From: Marinicauda pacifica
GTDB lineage: Bacteria > Pseudomonadota > Alphaproteobacteria > Caulobacterales > Maricaulaceae
Direction of reading: 5' to 3'
Length of the DNA stretch: 64,000 bases
NCBI RefSeq assembly: GCF_004793635.1
Contig: NZ_SRXV01000003.1
Span: forward strand, 186,001-250,000
A program made the position numbers and the translations under genes. The first letter of the stretch is position 1. Each line of letters starts with the position of its first letter. Under the pieces are notes generated by a model. That model made no database searches and was not told where the DNA came from. It saw only the letters and a program-made list of their open reading frames with translations. Of the stretch, positions 1-9,677 are shown one piece after another.

Positions 1-1
1 C

Positions 2-1105
2 GGCGGCGGTGTGGCCGACGCGGCCCTGTGGGGCGGGCTGGCCACCTTCCTCTTCGCGGTGATGCAGTTCTTCTTCTCGCCGGTCCTCGGCGGCTTGTCG
101 GACCGGTTCGGCCGCCGCCCGGTGCTGCTGCTCTCGCTCGGCGCGCTGGCGATCGACTTTGTCCTGATGGGGCTGGCGCACGCGCTGATCGTGTTCTTCG
201 CGGCGCGGCTGGTGTCGGGCATCTTTGCGGCCACCCATTCAACCGCCAACGCCTATATCGCCGACGTCACCCCGCCCGCCCAGCGCTCGGCGCGCTTTGG
301 CTGGCTCGGCGCGGCCATGGGTGTCGGCTTCATCCTCGGCCCGGCGCTGGGCGGGCTTCTGGGCGAGCTGACACCGCGGGCGCCCTTCTTCGCGGCGGCC
401 CTGCTGGCCGGCGCCAACGCCGTCTACGGCTGGTTCGTCGTGCCCGAGAGCCTGGCCGCGGACAAGCGCCGCCCCTTCTCCCTGGCGCGCTCCAACGTAT
501 TCGGCACGCTTCTGCGCCTGCGCAAGGCCGAAGGGCTGGGCGTGATGGTGTGGGTCTATTTCCTCTCCCACCTGTCCGGCTTCGTCTATCCGGCGGTCTG
601 GGCCTATGTGGCGATTGCCAAGTTCGACTGGAGCGAGGCCCAGATCGGGGCGTCGCTGGCCTATTTCGGTGTCCTGTTCGCGCTGTGCCAGATGGTCGTC
701 GTCCCGGTCCTGATGCCGCGCATCGGGGAGCGGCGCGCGATCTGGATCGCGATGGCGGTCGAGGCCGCTGCGCTGGCCGGGATTGCCTTCGCGCCCAACG
801 GGGCTGTGCTCTACGCGTGGCTGCTGACCGCGCTCGTGACCGGAATGGAGGGGCCGGCCCTGCAGAAGATCATGACGGAACGCGTCGGAGAGGATGCCCA
901 GGGCGAGCTGCAGGGCGGGCTGTCCGCGCTCGGCGGGGTCATCCTGATCATCTCGCCCCTGCTCTACACCCAGCTCTTCTTTCTCTTCCAGCGCGGCGTG
1001 GCGGGCGTGGTCTTCCCCGGCGCGCCCTTCCTGGCCGCCTCCGCACTGTGCCTGGTCGCGCTGGCGCTGTTTCTCGGACGCACGAAAAGAACCCACGCCC
1101 CATGA
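2..1105 (+). CDS. TetA-type MFS drug/H+ antiporter, 5'-truncated by window edge
   Basis: This is a membrane efflux pump of the major facilitator superfamily, closest in style to the TetA/Bcr drug-proton antiporters. The loop 2-3 signature GGLSDRFGRRPVLL lies near nt 89-130, and about ten hydrophobic helices can be followed to the stop at 1103-1105. The frame is open to the left edge, so the first helix and the true start lie outside; the GTG at 11 is only the first internal start-like codon. TetA relatives are about 400 aa, so about 40 residues are missing. The substrate cannot be told from sequence. It converges on the amidohydrolase gene. Confidence 0.8.
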   Translation, partial: GGGVADAALWGGLATFLFAVMQFFFSPVLGGLSDRFGRRPVLLLSLGALAIDFVLMGLAHALIVFFAARLVSGIFAATHSTANAYIADVTPPAQRSARFGWLGAAMGVGFILGPALGGLLGELTPRAPFFAAALLAGANAVYGWFVVPESLAADKRRPFSLARSNVFGTLLRLRKAEGLGVMVWVYFLSHLSGFVYPAVWAYVAIAKFDWSEAQIGASLAYFGVLFALCQMVVVPVLMPRIGERRAIWIAMAVEAAALAGIAFAPNGAVLYAWLLTALVTGMEGPALQKIMTERVGEDAQGELQGGLSALGGVILIISPLLYTQLFFLFQRGVAGVVFPGAPFLAASALCLVALALFLGRTKRTHAP

Positions 1106-1107
1106 AG

Positions 1108-1140
1108 AAAAGCCCCCGCACCGGGATCGGGCGGGGGCTC
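1108..1140 (-). terminator. Rho-independent terminator of the amidohydrolase gene
   Basis: GCCCCCGC (1112-1119) pairs with GCGGGGGC (1131-1138). On the minus strand the stem is followed by TTTTCTTC. It sits just past the stop of the minus-strand gene ending at 1163 and abuts the end of the plus-strand MFS gene. Confidence 0.8.
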
Positions 1141-1162
1141 GCATGTCACAGACGCACCGAAA

Positions 1163-3238
1163 TTACGGCAGCGTCACCTGAGGCATTTCGGCAAACGGGA
1201 CGATGCCGAATTCGGGATAGATTTCGGCCGGGTAGTAGACCGTGCCGTCGGCCATCACCATCGAGATGGTTTTGATGGCCTTGAAGTCCTCGACCGGATT
1301 GCCCGGCACGAGGAAGAAGTCGGCAAGCTTGCCTTCCTCGATCGTGCCGAGCTCGTCACCGACGCCGAGATATTCGGCCATGCCCAAGCTGGCCCAGCTG
1401 ACGATCTCGGCCGGGCTCATGCCGATCGACTGATACAGCTCCAGCTCGCGGTGATAGGCAAACGACCCGCCAAGATCGGTGCCCGGCACCATCTCGATCC
1501 CGCGCTCGCGCATCAGCGCAAGGGCCTCGGTGATCGTCTCGAACGCGCCGCGATAGGCGGCGGCGTCCTCCGGCGTCGCGATATCGGCCCAGGCGCTGCG
1601 CGCGCTGCGCTGGATATCAGCCGGCATGTGGTCGATATAGTCGGCCGCGCCGGGCGACAATTCACCGTTGCGCGACAGCAGAAGCGCTTCGTGAATCGCA
1701 AAGGTCGGGTCGATCGCGATGTCGTTCTCGACAATGGCATCGAGCGTCGACTGGACGGCCTCGCTCTGCAGGTCGAGCTCGGGCAGGCGCTTGAGCGCCG
1801 TCAGACGCAACAGCGTGCGCGTGTCCTCGCCCTCTTCCAGCACCCAGCCCAGCATGAGCTGGTTGATATGGGTGAGCTCGTCATAGCCGGCCTCGATCAT
1901 CGCGTCGGCGTCGGTGAAGGCGGGCACATGACCCATTACATGCATGTCGCGGGCATGGGCCGCCTCGATCACGGCCGGGATCCAGTCCGGCTGCATCGAG
2001 TTGTAGATCTTGATCATCGTAAAGCCGTTATCGGCGTACGTATTGACCGCCGCGACCGCCTCGGCCTCGGTTTCGACCACGATCCCGTTATTGGAATTAT
2101 AGGGGCTGCGGCCCTCGATGAAGCCGGCGCGGAAAACGCGCGGACCGGCCATCTCGCCCGCCTCGATATGGCCGATCAGTTCGGAGAGGACCTCGTTATT
2201 ATTGCCCATGTCGCGCACGCTGGTCGTCCCGGCCGCGACGCCAAGCATGGCGCTGGTGTCGCCCAGATGGGCATGCATCTCGAACAGGCCGGGGACGAGC
2301 GTGCCGCCCGCCCCGTCAATGACCACTTCGCCGTCCTGCGCCGCATCCGGTCCTTCGATCGCCGCAATACGATTGTCTTCCACCAGGACCGAAGCCGGCT
2401 CGCCCAGACGGCCCGTGCGGGCATCGAAAATGCGCACATTGGCGATCCTCACCGGAGCGTCGAAATCGTGCGCGACCCGCGCGGTGATCTCGGCATAGCG
2501 CTCCGAACCGAAGCGTGAGGCGAGCGCACGCAGGCGCTCGTCCTCGCCGTCATACCTCTCTTCCAGGATGGAGAAACCGGGCGTCACCATGCCGAAGAAG
2601 GCCGTGCCCTCCATCAGGAAATAGGTCGGGTCCAGGCTGGTGCCCGACAGCGCATAGGCGGTCAGCTCCCGGCTCTCCCCGTCGGGGCCGGACACGGTCA
2701 CGTTCTCCATCTCGGTGAGGCGCAGCTCGCCGCCCGGCAGCGCCGTGATGGTGCGGTCCTCGTCGGCGATCAGCGCACGTCCGGCCAGCGCCAGGAAATA
2801 GGGGGTCGAATTCTGAGGCACGTAGAAGACCGGCTCGGCCGCGTCCGCCTCGCCCTCTCCCGTGGAATCGCTCCAGCGCGCCCGGTCGCCGGTGCGCTCG
2901 TAGGACTCGTCCACCGTATTGCCGAAGGTTTCCGCCCCCTCGATGGCCCAGCTGACCGGATAGCCCTGCTCGTCAAGCGTGACCGTCTCGGCCAGCGTGG
3001 GTCCGCGGCCATTGTTTCGATACTCGAAATCGACCTCGAACCCGGCCTCGGCAGGCTCTACCTCCATCGACCCGATCGGCGTGCCATCGACCAGCACCGT
3101 AAAGGTGCGCGCCTCGGCGCGCTCGGCGGCGGACCCGGTTTCAACCGTCTGCGTTTCGCCGTCTGCGCCCTGCTCGGGTGAACACGCGCACAGTGCGAAA
3201 GCGGAGACCAGCCCCGCCAGCATGTAGGATTTCATCAC
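1163..3238 (-). CDS. Lipoprotein amidohydrolase (imidazolonepropionase/prolidase-like)
   Basis: The 691-aa protein starts with a lipoprotein signal (hydrophobic segment, lipobox LCAC at residues 16-19), so it should be anchored in the envelope. The first ~250 residues form a beta-rich N-terminal extension unlike known catalytic modules. The amidohydrolase barrel follows, with the metal motif HAHLG near residue 322, a downstream GHVPA histidine near 436 and an aspartate in GTDLGG near 600. The C-terminal GKLADFFLVPGNP is typical of the superfamily. Related secreted members act on prolyl dipeptides or small cyclic amides; the substrate here is unknown. The gene is monocistronic, divergent from nothing close, with thiD upstream on the same strand. 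Confidence 0.82.
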   Translation of the reverse strand: MMKSYMLAGLVSAFALCACSPEQGADGETQTVETGSAAERAEARTFTVLVDGTPIGSMEVEPAEAGFEVDFEYRNNGRGPTLAETVTLDEQGYPVSWAIEGAETFGNTVDESYERTGDRARWSDSTGEGEADAAEPVFYVPQNSTPYFLALAGRALIADEDRTITALPGGELRLTEMENVTVSGPDGESRELTAYALSGTSLDPTYFLMEGTAFFGMVTPGFSILEERYDGEDERLRALASRFGSERYAEITARVAHDFDAPVRIANVRIFDARTGRLGEPASVLVEDNRIAAIEGPDAAQDGEVVIDGAGGTLVPGLFEMHAHLGDTSAMLGVAAGTTSVRDMGNNNEVLSELIGHIEAGEMAGPRVFRAGFIEGRSPYNSNNGIVVETEAEAVAAVNTYADNGFTMIKIYNSMQPDWIPAVIEAAHARDMHVMGHVPAFTDADAMIEAGYDELTHINQLMLGWVLEEGEDTRTLLRLTALKRLPELDLQSEAVQSTLDAIVENDIAIDPTFAIHEALLLSRNGELSPGAADYIDHMPADIQRSARSAWADIATPEDAAAYRGAFETITEALALMRERGIEMVPGTDLGGSFAYHRELELYQSIGMSPAEIVSWASLGMAEYLGVGDELGTIEEGKLADFFLVPGNPVEDFKAIKTISMVMADGTVYYPAEIYPEFGIVPFAEMPQVTLP

Positions 3239-3318
3239 TCTCTCCCCGTATGACTATGCGGGGAGATTTAGCATCGCGCCCGGCCGGTGTCGCGCGAATC
3301 CTCAGACAACAAACCGGT

Positions 3319-4179
3319 TTAGCTTGAAAGCTTGGCCAGATTTGCCTCGGCCAGCGGCCAGATGTGATTGACCGGTCCGTGGCCGACACCGAAGCCGGGC
3401 GCCCGCGCGATCGCCTCGTGCAGATAGTCGCAGGCCTGTTCCACGCTCTGCTCGACCGGCAGGCCCTGCGCCATCAGCGCGGCGATAGCCGAGGCGAGCG
3501 TACAGCCCGTCCCGTGCGTATTCTGGCTCTTCAGTCGCGGACGCGTGAACAGGCGTACCCCGTTGCGCGTCACCAGCACGTCGATGATCTGGCTTCCCTC
3601 GATATGACCGCCCTTGACGAGCACGGCGCGCGCGCCCTCCTTCAGCAGGGCCTCGCCCGCCGCACGCTGCCCATCCACATCCTCGACCTCCAGCCCGGTC
3701 AGTTTCGCGGCCTCGGGCGCATTCGGCGTAAGCAGATAGGCCAGCGGGACCAGGCGCTCGCGCACGGTATCGATGGCATCGTCGTCCATCAGCGTGTCGC
3801 CCGAGGTCGTCACCATCACCGGGTCCACGATCAGCGGGATCTCGGCCAGCCGGTCGCCCAGCGTGTCCACCACGGTATCGATGACCGATTTGGTCGCCAG
3901 CATGCCGGTCTTGATCGCATCGGCCCCGATATCGCTCAGCACCGCCTCGATCTGGGCCGCGATGATGGCCTCGGGCACGTGGTGGACATCGGTCACGCCT
4001 TGAGTGTTCTGCACCGTGAGGGCCGTGATCGCCGTAGCCGCGTAGCCGCCAAACGCAGAAACCGCCTTGATGTCGGCCTGGATACCCGCGCCCCCCGAGG
4101 GGTCCGACCCCGCGATCGACAGCACGCGGCCCTTCGGTTCGGGCGGGGTGATCTCGTCAGATGCCATATCGTCTGCCAT
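3319..4179 (-). CDS. thiD: Hydroxymethylpyrimidine/phosphomethylpyrimidine kinase
   Basis: ThiD phosphorylates 4-amino-5-hydroxymethyl-2-methylpyrimidine twice in the pyrimidine branch of thiamine synthesis. The 286-aa protein has the ribokinase-fold start SIAGSDPSGGAGIQADIK at about residue 21 and the anion-hole/catalytic motif NTHGTGCTLAS at about 224. Its length fits the family (~265-285) with a short extra N-terminus; a second ATG at codon 5 is possible. No other thi gene is adjacent and no TPP riboswitch is evident in the 62-nt divergent spacer towards the M20 peptidase gene. Confidence 0.92.
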   Translation of the reverse strand: MADDMASDEITPPEPKGRVLSIAGSDPSGGAGIQADIKAVSAFGGYAATAITALTVQNTQGVTDVHHVPEAIIAAQIEAVLSDIGADAIKTGMLATKSVIDTVVDTLGDRLAEIPLIVDPVMVTTSGDTLMDDDAIDTVRERLVPLAYLLTPNAPEAAKLTGLEVEDVDGQRAAGEALLKEGARAVLVKGGHIEGSQIIDVLVTRNGVRLFTRPRLKSQNTHGTGCTLASAIAALMAQGLPVEQSVEQACDYLHEAIARAPGFGVGHGPVNHIWPLAEANLAKLSS

Positions 4180-4241
4180 TGTCCGCTTCGAGCAAGTAGT
4201 CTTGCTTCTTCATAACGCCGTACGGGGAGGTTCGGCCATCC

Positions 4242-5702
4242 ATGAAACGCTGTCTCATCAGCCTGTTTGCGCCCATCGCGCTGGTCGCTTGCGGGGCGCC
4301 TGACTATCAGGCCCCTGCCCCGGTGGAGGCCAATGCCGCCTCGATCGGCGAGGAGGTTCTGGCCAATCGTCTGGCAGAGGCGATCCGCATCCCCACAGTC
4401 TCGCGCAAGGACGTCCCCGATCACAACGCCGAAGCCTTCGCAACGTTTCGCGCCTGGATGGAGACGACCTATCCGCGCACCTTCGCAACGCTGGAAGCGA
4501 CGGAGATGGGCCATGGCAGTGTCTGGCTGACCCTGCCGGGACGCGATACCGCGCTGGCTCCAGCCGTATTTCTCGCCCACCAGGATGTCGTGCCGGTCGA
4601 GCCGGGCACGGAAGACGGCTGGACCTATCCCGCCTTCGACGGAACGATCGCGGACGGCTATGTCTGGGGCCGCGGCGCGATCGACATGAAAGGCCACCTC
4701 GTCACGCTTCTTACCGCGATGGAGACATTGCTGGAGGAAGGCTACGAACCGGTGCGGACTCTCCATCTGGGTCTCACCCATGACGAGGAAGTCGGCGGGC
4801 TCGGGGCGCAGGCCATGGCGGCCTGGCTGGAGGCACGCGGCGAACGCGCCTGGTTCGTGCTGGACGAAGGCGGGTCCATGGTGCTCGACATGCCGCTGAC
4901 CGATGCGCCGGCAGCCCTCGTCGGCGTTGCGGAGAAGGGCTTCCTCACCGTCGAAGTGACCGCCCGGGCACGCGGAGGTCATTCCTCCAGCCCGCCCGAC
5001 CGGACTGCGGTCGGCCTGCTCGGCCGGGCCATCGTGCAGATCGAAGAGCATCCTTTCGAGATGAGCCTGGAGGGCGGCCCGGTCGGCGAGATGCTGATGG
5101 CCCTGTCCGGCGACATGGACGGGATGCAGGGCCTGGCCGCGTCCCACCCGGGCATTTTCGGCGGGCTGATCGTGAACGCGATGAAAGAGGACGACGCGCC
5201 GCGCGCCATGCTGGGCACGACGATTGCCCCGACCGTGATCACGGGCGGCGTGGTCGAAAATGTCCTGCCCCAGGAAGCTCGGGCGCTGATCAATCTTCGC
5301 CTCCATCCTCGCACCGACGCCGATGCCGCTATCGATCATCTGCGCAGTGCCGTCGCCGACCTGGAGGGTGTCACGGTCGAGCCCTGGTCGGCCTGGTCGG
5401 ATGCGCCGCCCGTGGCCGCCACGCAAGGTCCAGCCTGGGATCTCATCGCCGGCGCGGCCGCCAGCCATGCGCCGGAGGGAACGCCGGTCGCCCCCATGCT
5501 GCTCGTCGCCACCACCGACTCCCGGGCGTTTGCCGGCGTCGCCGAAAATCTCTACCGCTACTCGCCCGCCCGCATCGAGATGGACGATCTTTCGCGCATC
5601 CACGGCACGGACGAGCGGATGCGCACGTCCAACCTGCCCCTGATGGTCAGCTATTTCCGCACAGTTCTGGCCGGGGCGGGCGACACGGGCGCGCCAAACT
5701 AA
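4242..5702 (+). CDS. Lipoprotein M20-family metallopeptidase (carboxypeptidase S/PM20D1-like)
   Basis: This 486-aa di-zinc amidohydrolase has an N-terminal lipobox (LVAC, residues 14-17). The M20 metal-site pattern is complete: H113 and D115 in AHQDVVP, the bridging D148 in GRGAIDMK, and the general base/metal ligand E182-E183 in THDEEVGG. The long loop with GTEDGWTYPAFDG is typical of the CPS1/PM20D1 branch, which hydrolyses peptides or N-acyl amino acids. Envelope localisation suggests a periplasm-facing role in peptide use. An NhaC-type antiporter follows 23 nt downstream and is probably co-transcribed. Confidence 0.88.
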   Translation: MKRCLISLFAPIALVACGAPDYQAPAPVEANAASIGEEVLANRLAEAIRIPTVSRKDVPDHNAEAFATFRAWMETTYPRTFATLEATEMGHGSVWLTLPGRDTALAPAVFLAHQDVVPVEPGTEDGWTYPAFDGTIADGYVWGRGAIDMKGHLVTLLTAMETLLEEGYEPVRTLHLGLTHDEEVGGLGAQAMAAWLEARGERAWFVLDEGGSMVLDMPLTDAPAALVGVAEKGFLTVEVTARARGGHSSSPPDRTAVGLLGRAIVQIEEHPFEMSLEGGPVGEMLMALSGDMDGMQGLAASHPGIFGGLIVNAMKEDDAPRAMLGTTIAPTVITGGVVENVLPQEARALINLRLHPRTDADAAIDHLRSAVADLEGVTVEPWSAWSDAPPVAATQGPAWDLIAGAAASHAPEGTPVAPMLLVATTDSRAFAGVAENLYRYSPARIEMDDLSRIHGTDERMRTSNLPLMVSYFRTVLAGAGDTGAPN

Positions 5703-5725
5703 CCGCTCATCCGACTGGAGTTTTC

Positions 5726-7171
5726 ATGACCGACAAGCGCGATCCTCGCCCGGCCGGCGTCTTCCTTTCGATCACGCCGCTGGTCACGCTGGCTGTCTTC
5801 CTGATCGCCTCGATCGCGGCCTTCGGAGACGCGACCACGGGAGGCCCCGCCCAGCTTGGCCTGATGATGGCGGGGCTGGTCGCCGGGCTGATCGGTCTGT
5901 GGCGCGGCTATGACTGGAAGGAGCTCGAGGAGCAGACCTATGAAGTCGTCGCCCGGGCCATGCCGATTGTCTTCATCCTGCTGGCGATCGGTCTGCTGAT
6001 CGGACTGTGGATCGCGGCCGGAGTGATACCGGCCCTGATCTTTTACAGCCTTGAGCTGATCAGTCCCTCGCTCTTCTACCTGGCCACGCTCATCCTGTGC
6101 GCCCTGGTGTCGATCTCGATCGGCTCCAGCTGGACCACAGCCGGCACGATTGGCCTGGCTCTGGTCTCGGCTGCCCAGATTGCCGGGCTACCGGCAGGAA
6201 TCGTGGCGGGCGCGGTGATATCGGGGGCGTATTTCGGAGACAAGCTGTCGCCCCTGTCCGATACCACGAACCTGGCCGCCGGCCTGACCGGGACCGACCT
6301 GTTCGATCATATCCGGTTTCTGCTCTGGACCACGCTACCCGCCTTCGGCGTGGCTCTGATCGGTTTCACGATCCTGTCTTTCGCGGGCAGCGCGGAGGTC
6401 GATGTGACGCGCATCACGCAAGTGTCCGGAGCACTCGACGAGAGTTTCTCGGTCTCTCCGGTCCTGCTTCTGCCCCTGGTCATCACGCTGGGCCTCGCCG
6501 CCTTCAGGGTCTCCGCTTTCGCCGCGCTGATCATCGGCGCCCTCGTGGGTGGCGGCTTCGGCCTCGCCTTTCAGCCCGGTCTGACCGCCGACGGTCTGGG
6601 TTCCGGCCTGGCCATGCTCGCCAGTGCGGGCGCGAACGGCTTTGTCGCGGAGACGGGCGTGGACCAGCTGGACTCCCTGCTCTCGCGCGGCGGCATGGAG
6701 AGCTTCCTGACGACGATCTGGCTCATTCTTTCGGCGATGTTCTTTGGCGGGATGATGGAGAAGTCAGGCTCGCTCGACGTCATCGTCCGGCTGATGATCA
6801 CCGGAGTGAAGACCGGCGGGGGCCTGATGCAGCGCGCCGGCCTCACCGCGCTCCTGGCCAACATCATCACTCCCGACCAGTTCCTTGCCATTGCCGCGCC
6901 CAGCCAGATGTATCGCAAGAGCTTCGAGGAGGCGGGCCTGGAGACCAAGTCCCTGTCTCGCGTGCTGGAGGATTTCGGCACCGTGACCTCGCCGCTCATT
7001 CCCTGGAATACGTGTGGAGCCTACATGGCGGCGACGCTCGGCGTGGCGACGTTCGCCTATGCGCCCTTCGCCTTCTTCAACCTGGCCAGCCCGGTGATTT
7101 CCTTCCTTTTCGCCGGACTGGGATTTCAGGTCGCGCGCCGCGTGGGCGTGACCGGCACGCCACACTCCTAG
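5726..7171 (+). CDS. nhaC: NhaC-family Na+/H+ antiporter
   Basis: The 481-aa polytopic membrane protein has about twelve hydrophobic segments. It carries NhaC-family stretches such as ISGAYFGDKLSPLSDTTNLA near residues 165-190 and the C-terminal region around PWNTCGAYMAATLG near 430. NhaC proteins exchange external protons for cytoplasmic sodium, and some relatives exchange amino or dicarboxylic acids. A GACTGGAG Shine-Dalgarno lies just before the ATG. The pairing with an M20 peptidase could mean a peptide- or amino-acid-linked transporter, but that is inference. Confidence 0.82.
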   Translation: MTDKRDPRPAGVFLSITPLVTLAVFLIASIAAFGDATTGGPAQLGLMMAGLVAGLIGLWRGYDWKELEEQTYEVVARAMPIVFILLAIGLLIGLWIAAGVIPALIFYSLELISPSLFYLATLILCALVSISIGSSWTTAGTIGLALVSAAQIAGLPAGIVAGAVISGAYFGDKLSPLSDTTNLAAGLTGTDLFDHIRFLLWTTLPAFGVALIGFTILSFAGSAEVDVTRITQVSGALDESFSVSPVLLLPLVITLGLAAFRVSAFAALIIGALVGGGFGLAFQPGLTADGLGSGLAMLASAGANGFVAETGVDQLDSLLSRGGMESFLTTIWLILSAMFFGGMMEKSGSLDVIVRLMITGVKTGGGLMQRAGLTALLANIITPDQFLAIAAPSQMYRKSFEEAGLETKSLSRVLEDFGTVTSPLIPWNTCGAYMAATLGVATFAYAPFAFFNLASPVISFLFAGLGFQVARRVGVTGTPHS

Positions 7172-7244
7172 ACGCTTTGATCTGACACGCCGGATTTGCG
7201 GCTTTCCAACCGCAACCGCCGGGCGTAGACAACCCGCCCCGCTT

Positions 7245-7263
7245 GCTACCCCGTGAGGGTAGC
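7245..7263. other. Small hairpin in the leader of the ABC exporter gene
   Basis: GCTACCC (7245-7251) and GGGTAGC (7257-7263) form a perfect 7-bp stem with a five-base loop. No T-run follows, so it is a weak terminator candidate for nhaC. It may instead be an operator or an RNA structure in the 279-nt nhaC-ABC spacer (7172-7450), which holds no other gene I can support. Confidence 0.4.
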
Positions 7264-7450
7264 GTCTGAGGAGGTGTGACCGGACCCATGCGATCTGAAT
7301 TGAAACTGCGGCGCTGACACGGCCGGCGCCCGGCCCGTCCGACAACTGCGTCACCACGCACGACCCGGACCGGAACATTCCCCGCGCCGCCTCGCCCTGA
7401 TTCAATTTGCTGCGGTGACCTGAAGTCCCGCTTTCGCCGAAGGTCCAGTC

Positions 7451-9244
7451 ATGACCGATACCGATACCCGAACTGAGCGCGGTGACGCGACCAGCGCCCC
7501 CCTTCCAACACTCGCGGTTCTCGCTTTCCTGTGGCGCCAGTGGCGCCGCCGCCCGCTTCTGTTTGCTGCACTCGCAGGCTTCACCGCCATCGCGACGGTG
7601 ACCGACATCTTCGTGCCGGTTGCCGCCGGCGCTCTGATCGACTCCCTGTCGAACGGACCCGATAGCGAGGCCGGGCGTCACTGGGCCGCGTTCGCGGTCT
7701 TCGTGGGCCTCGCCGTATGCGTGAACCTCGCACGGCAGGGCGCGGTCCGCTTCGAGATCCGGTTCTCCAGCGCGAACATGGCCGACATGACCACCCAATC
7801 CTTCGCCCAGGTTCAGCGCTTTGCGCTGGACTGGCATGCCAACACCTTCGCCGGCTCGGTGGTGCGCAAGATCACGCGGGGCATGTGGGCCTATGACACG
7901 ATCACCGCGACCCTGTGGTTCAGCCTGATCCCTTCGGTCACGGTCATGATCGGCCTCGGCGTCTACATGCTGTTCAGCTGGCCTCTGGTGGGGCTATTTG
8001 CGCTGACCGTGATCGCCCTCTTCATCATCGCCTCCGTGCTGCTGGCCACCCGCTATATCCGGCCCCAGAACCTGCGCTCGAACGCACTGGACTCAGAGCT
8101 CGGCGGCGCGGTGGCCGATGCCATCGGCGGGATGGCAACGGTGAAGAGCTTCGGCGCGGAGTCCCGTGAGGACGCGCGGTTTCACGAGCTCGCCTGGCGC
8201 TGGCGGGCCCAGGTCAAGCGCACCTGGCTGCGCTTTGCCAATACCTGGGTGGTGCAGATGATCGCCGTCCTGACCCTGCAGAGCGGCCTGACCGGCTTGC
8301 TCATCTGGATGTGGGAACGCGGCGAGGCGACGCCGGGATCGGTCGTGTTCGCGATCACCGCCTTTCTCATGATGGCCGGCTATATGCGCCGCTTCGGCGA
8401 AGATGTGCAGAACATCCAGCGCGCGCTCGACGAGATTCACGACATTGCCGAGTTCGACCGCATGACTCCTCAGATCCTCGACGCACCAGAGGCGAGCGAG
8501 TTCGAACCGGGCGAAGGCGAGATCGTGTTCGACCGCGTGACCTTCCGCTACGCGGGCCAGGATGAACCGCTCTACGAGAACTTTTCCCTGCGCATCGCAC
8601 CGGGCGAACAGGTCGCGCTCGTCGGTCCGACGGGCGCTGGCAAGTCGACCTTCGTGAAGCTGGTCCAGCGTCTTTACGACATCGATGCCGGCACGATCCG
8701 CATTGACGGTCAGGACATTACCGGGGTGACGCAGGCCAGCCTGCGCCAGGCCATTGCGCTCGTGCCCCAGGACCCGGCGCTGTTCCACCGCACGATCGCG
8801 CAGAACATCGCCTACGCCCGGCCCGGCGCCAGCCATGACGAAATCGTGGAAGCCGCCCGGCGCGCCCGGGCACACGACTTCATCGAAGCGCTGCCGAAGG
8901 GCTATGACACGCTGGTCGGAGAACGCGGAGTAAAGCTCTCCGGCGGGGAACGTCAGCGCATTGCAATTGCCCGCGCTGTCCTCGCCGATGCCCCGATCCT
9001 GATCTTCGATGAAGCCACGTCCAGCCTCGACAACGAGACCGAGCGCCTCGTTCAGGAAGCCATGGCCGACGTTGCGGCGACACGAACCGCGATCGTGATT
9101 GCCCACCGCCTGTCGACAATCCGCGATGCCGACCGGATTCTCGTGTTCGACGCGGGACGCATCGTGGAGCAGGGCACACACGAAGAATTGAGCCGGTTGA
9201 AAGGCGGGGTGTATGCGCGCCTGTCCGCTATCGCGACCGGGTAA
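7451..9244 (+). CDS. ABC exporter, fused permease and ATPase (MsbA/lipid-exporter type)
   Basis: This is a 597-aa half-transporter that should homodimerise in the inner membrane. Residues ~30-310 form the six-helix ABC transmembrane domain. The nucleotide-binding domain has Walker A GPTGAGKST near 391, signature LSGGERQRIAIARA near 497, Walker B ILIFDEATSSLD near 516 and the H-loop AHRLST near 551, all intact. Family members export lipids, peptides or drugs; the substrate cannot be assigned. It stands alone after a 279-nt spacer and its last 17 nt overlap the convergent small gene. Confidence 0.88.
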   Translation: MTDTDTRTERGDATSAPLPTLAVLAFLWRQWRRRPLLFAALAGFTAIATVTDIFVPVAAGALIDSLSNGPDSEAGRHWAAFAVFVGLAVCVNLARQGAVRFEIRFSSANMADMTTQSFAQVQRFALDWHANTFAGSVVRKITRGMWAYDTITATLWFSLIPSVTVMIGLGVYMLFSWPLVGLFALTVIALFIIASVLLATRYIRPQNLRSNALDSELGGAVADAIGGMATVKSFGAESREDARFHELAWRWRAQVKRTWLRFANTWVVQMIAVLTLQSGLTGLLIWMWERGEATPGSVVFAITAFLMMAGYMRRFGEDVQNIQRALDEIHDIAEFDRMTPQILDAPEASEFEPGEGEIVFDRVTFRYAGQDEPLYENFSLRIAPGEQVALVGPTGAGKSTFVKLVQRLYDIDAGTIRIDGQDITGVTQASLRQAIALVPQDPALFHRTIAQNIAYARPGASHDEIVEAARRARAHDFIEALPKGYDTLVGERGVKLSGGERQRIAIARAVLADAPILIFDEATSSLDNETERLVQEAMADVAATRTAIVIAHRLSTIRDADRILVFDAGRIVEQGTHEELSRLKGGVYARLSAIATG

Positions 9245-9677
9245 ACCAGGGCCGGGGCGACAAGCCGGGAGTGATGAGACGGCCGACCGGGCGGCGGGCA
9301 TAGACGCCGCGCGTGGTCAGCCAGGTGGCGGCACGCTTGCTGCATTCGAAACGTTTGGCACGCATCTCGACCGCGCGCAGGGACGGAACCACATAGCGCC
9401 ACCAGGACCGGCTGCCGCGCGATTCGACCAGGGCCAGGAAGTGGAGCGGACAGCCCCGCATTTCCTGAGCGATGTGAAGCGCGGTGTTCTGGGAAATGCG
9501 AGAAAACGGGACCGGCTCGCACTCGGAGAAATCGATCAGCGCGCTGACGAGATTATTTTCCTTGGACATCTGGATGAGCGCGAAGAAGGCATTCACCTGT
9601 TCGTACACCTGCGATGACGCATCCACTTTGAGCTTGATCGTGTTCGCCGCGATCATGTTCCAGTCGGTGAACGTCAT
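9228..9677 (-). CDS. Small hypothetical protein, STAS/SpoIIAA-like
   Basis: The 149-aa protein starts at the ATG at 9677, preceded by AGAGGGG; an upstream in-frame start at 9824 lacks one. It alternates hydrophobic strands and amphipathic helices (ALIDFSECEPVPF, then CPLHFLALVE). This recalls the small STAS/SpoIIAA-like proteins often annotated in marine alphaproteobacteria, but I recognise no catalytic motif. The C-terminus is basic. Its 3' end overlaps the ABC exporter gene by 17 nt on the opposite strand. Confidence 0.6.
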   Translation of the reverse strand: MTFTDWNMIAANTIKLKVDASSQVYEQVNAFFALIQMSKENNLVSALIDFSECEPVPFSRISQNTALHIAQEMRGCPLHFLALVESRGSRSWWRYVVPSLRAVEMRAKRFECSKRAATWLTTRGVYARRPVGRLITPGLSPRPWFTRSR

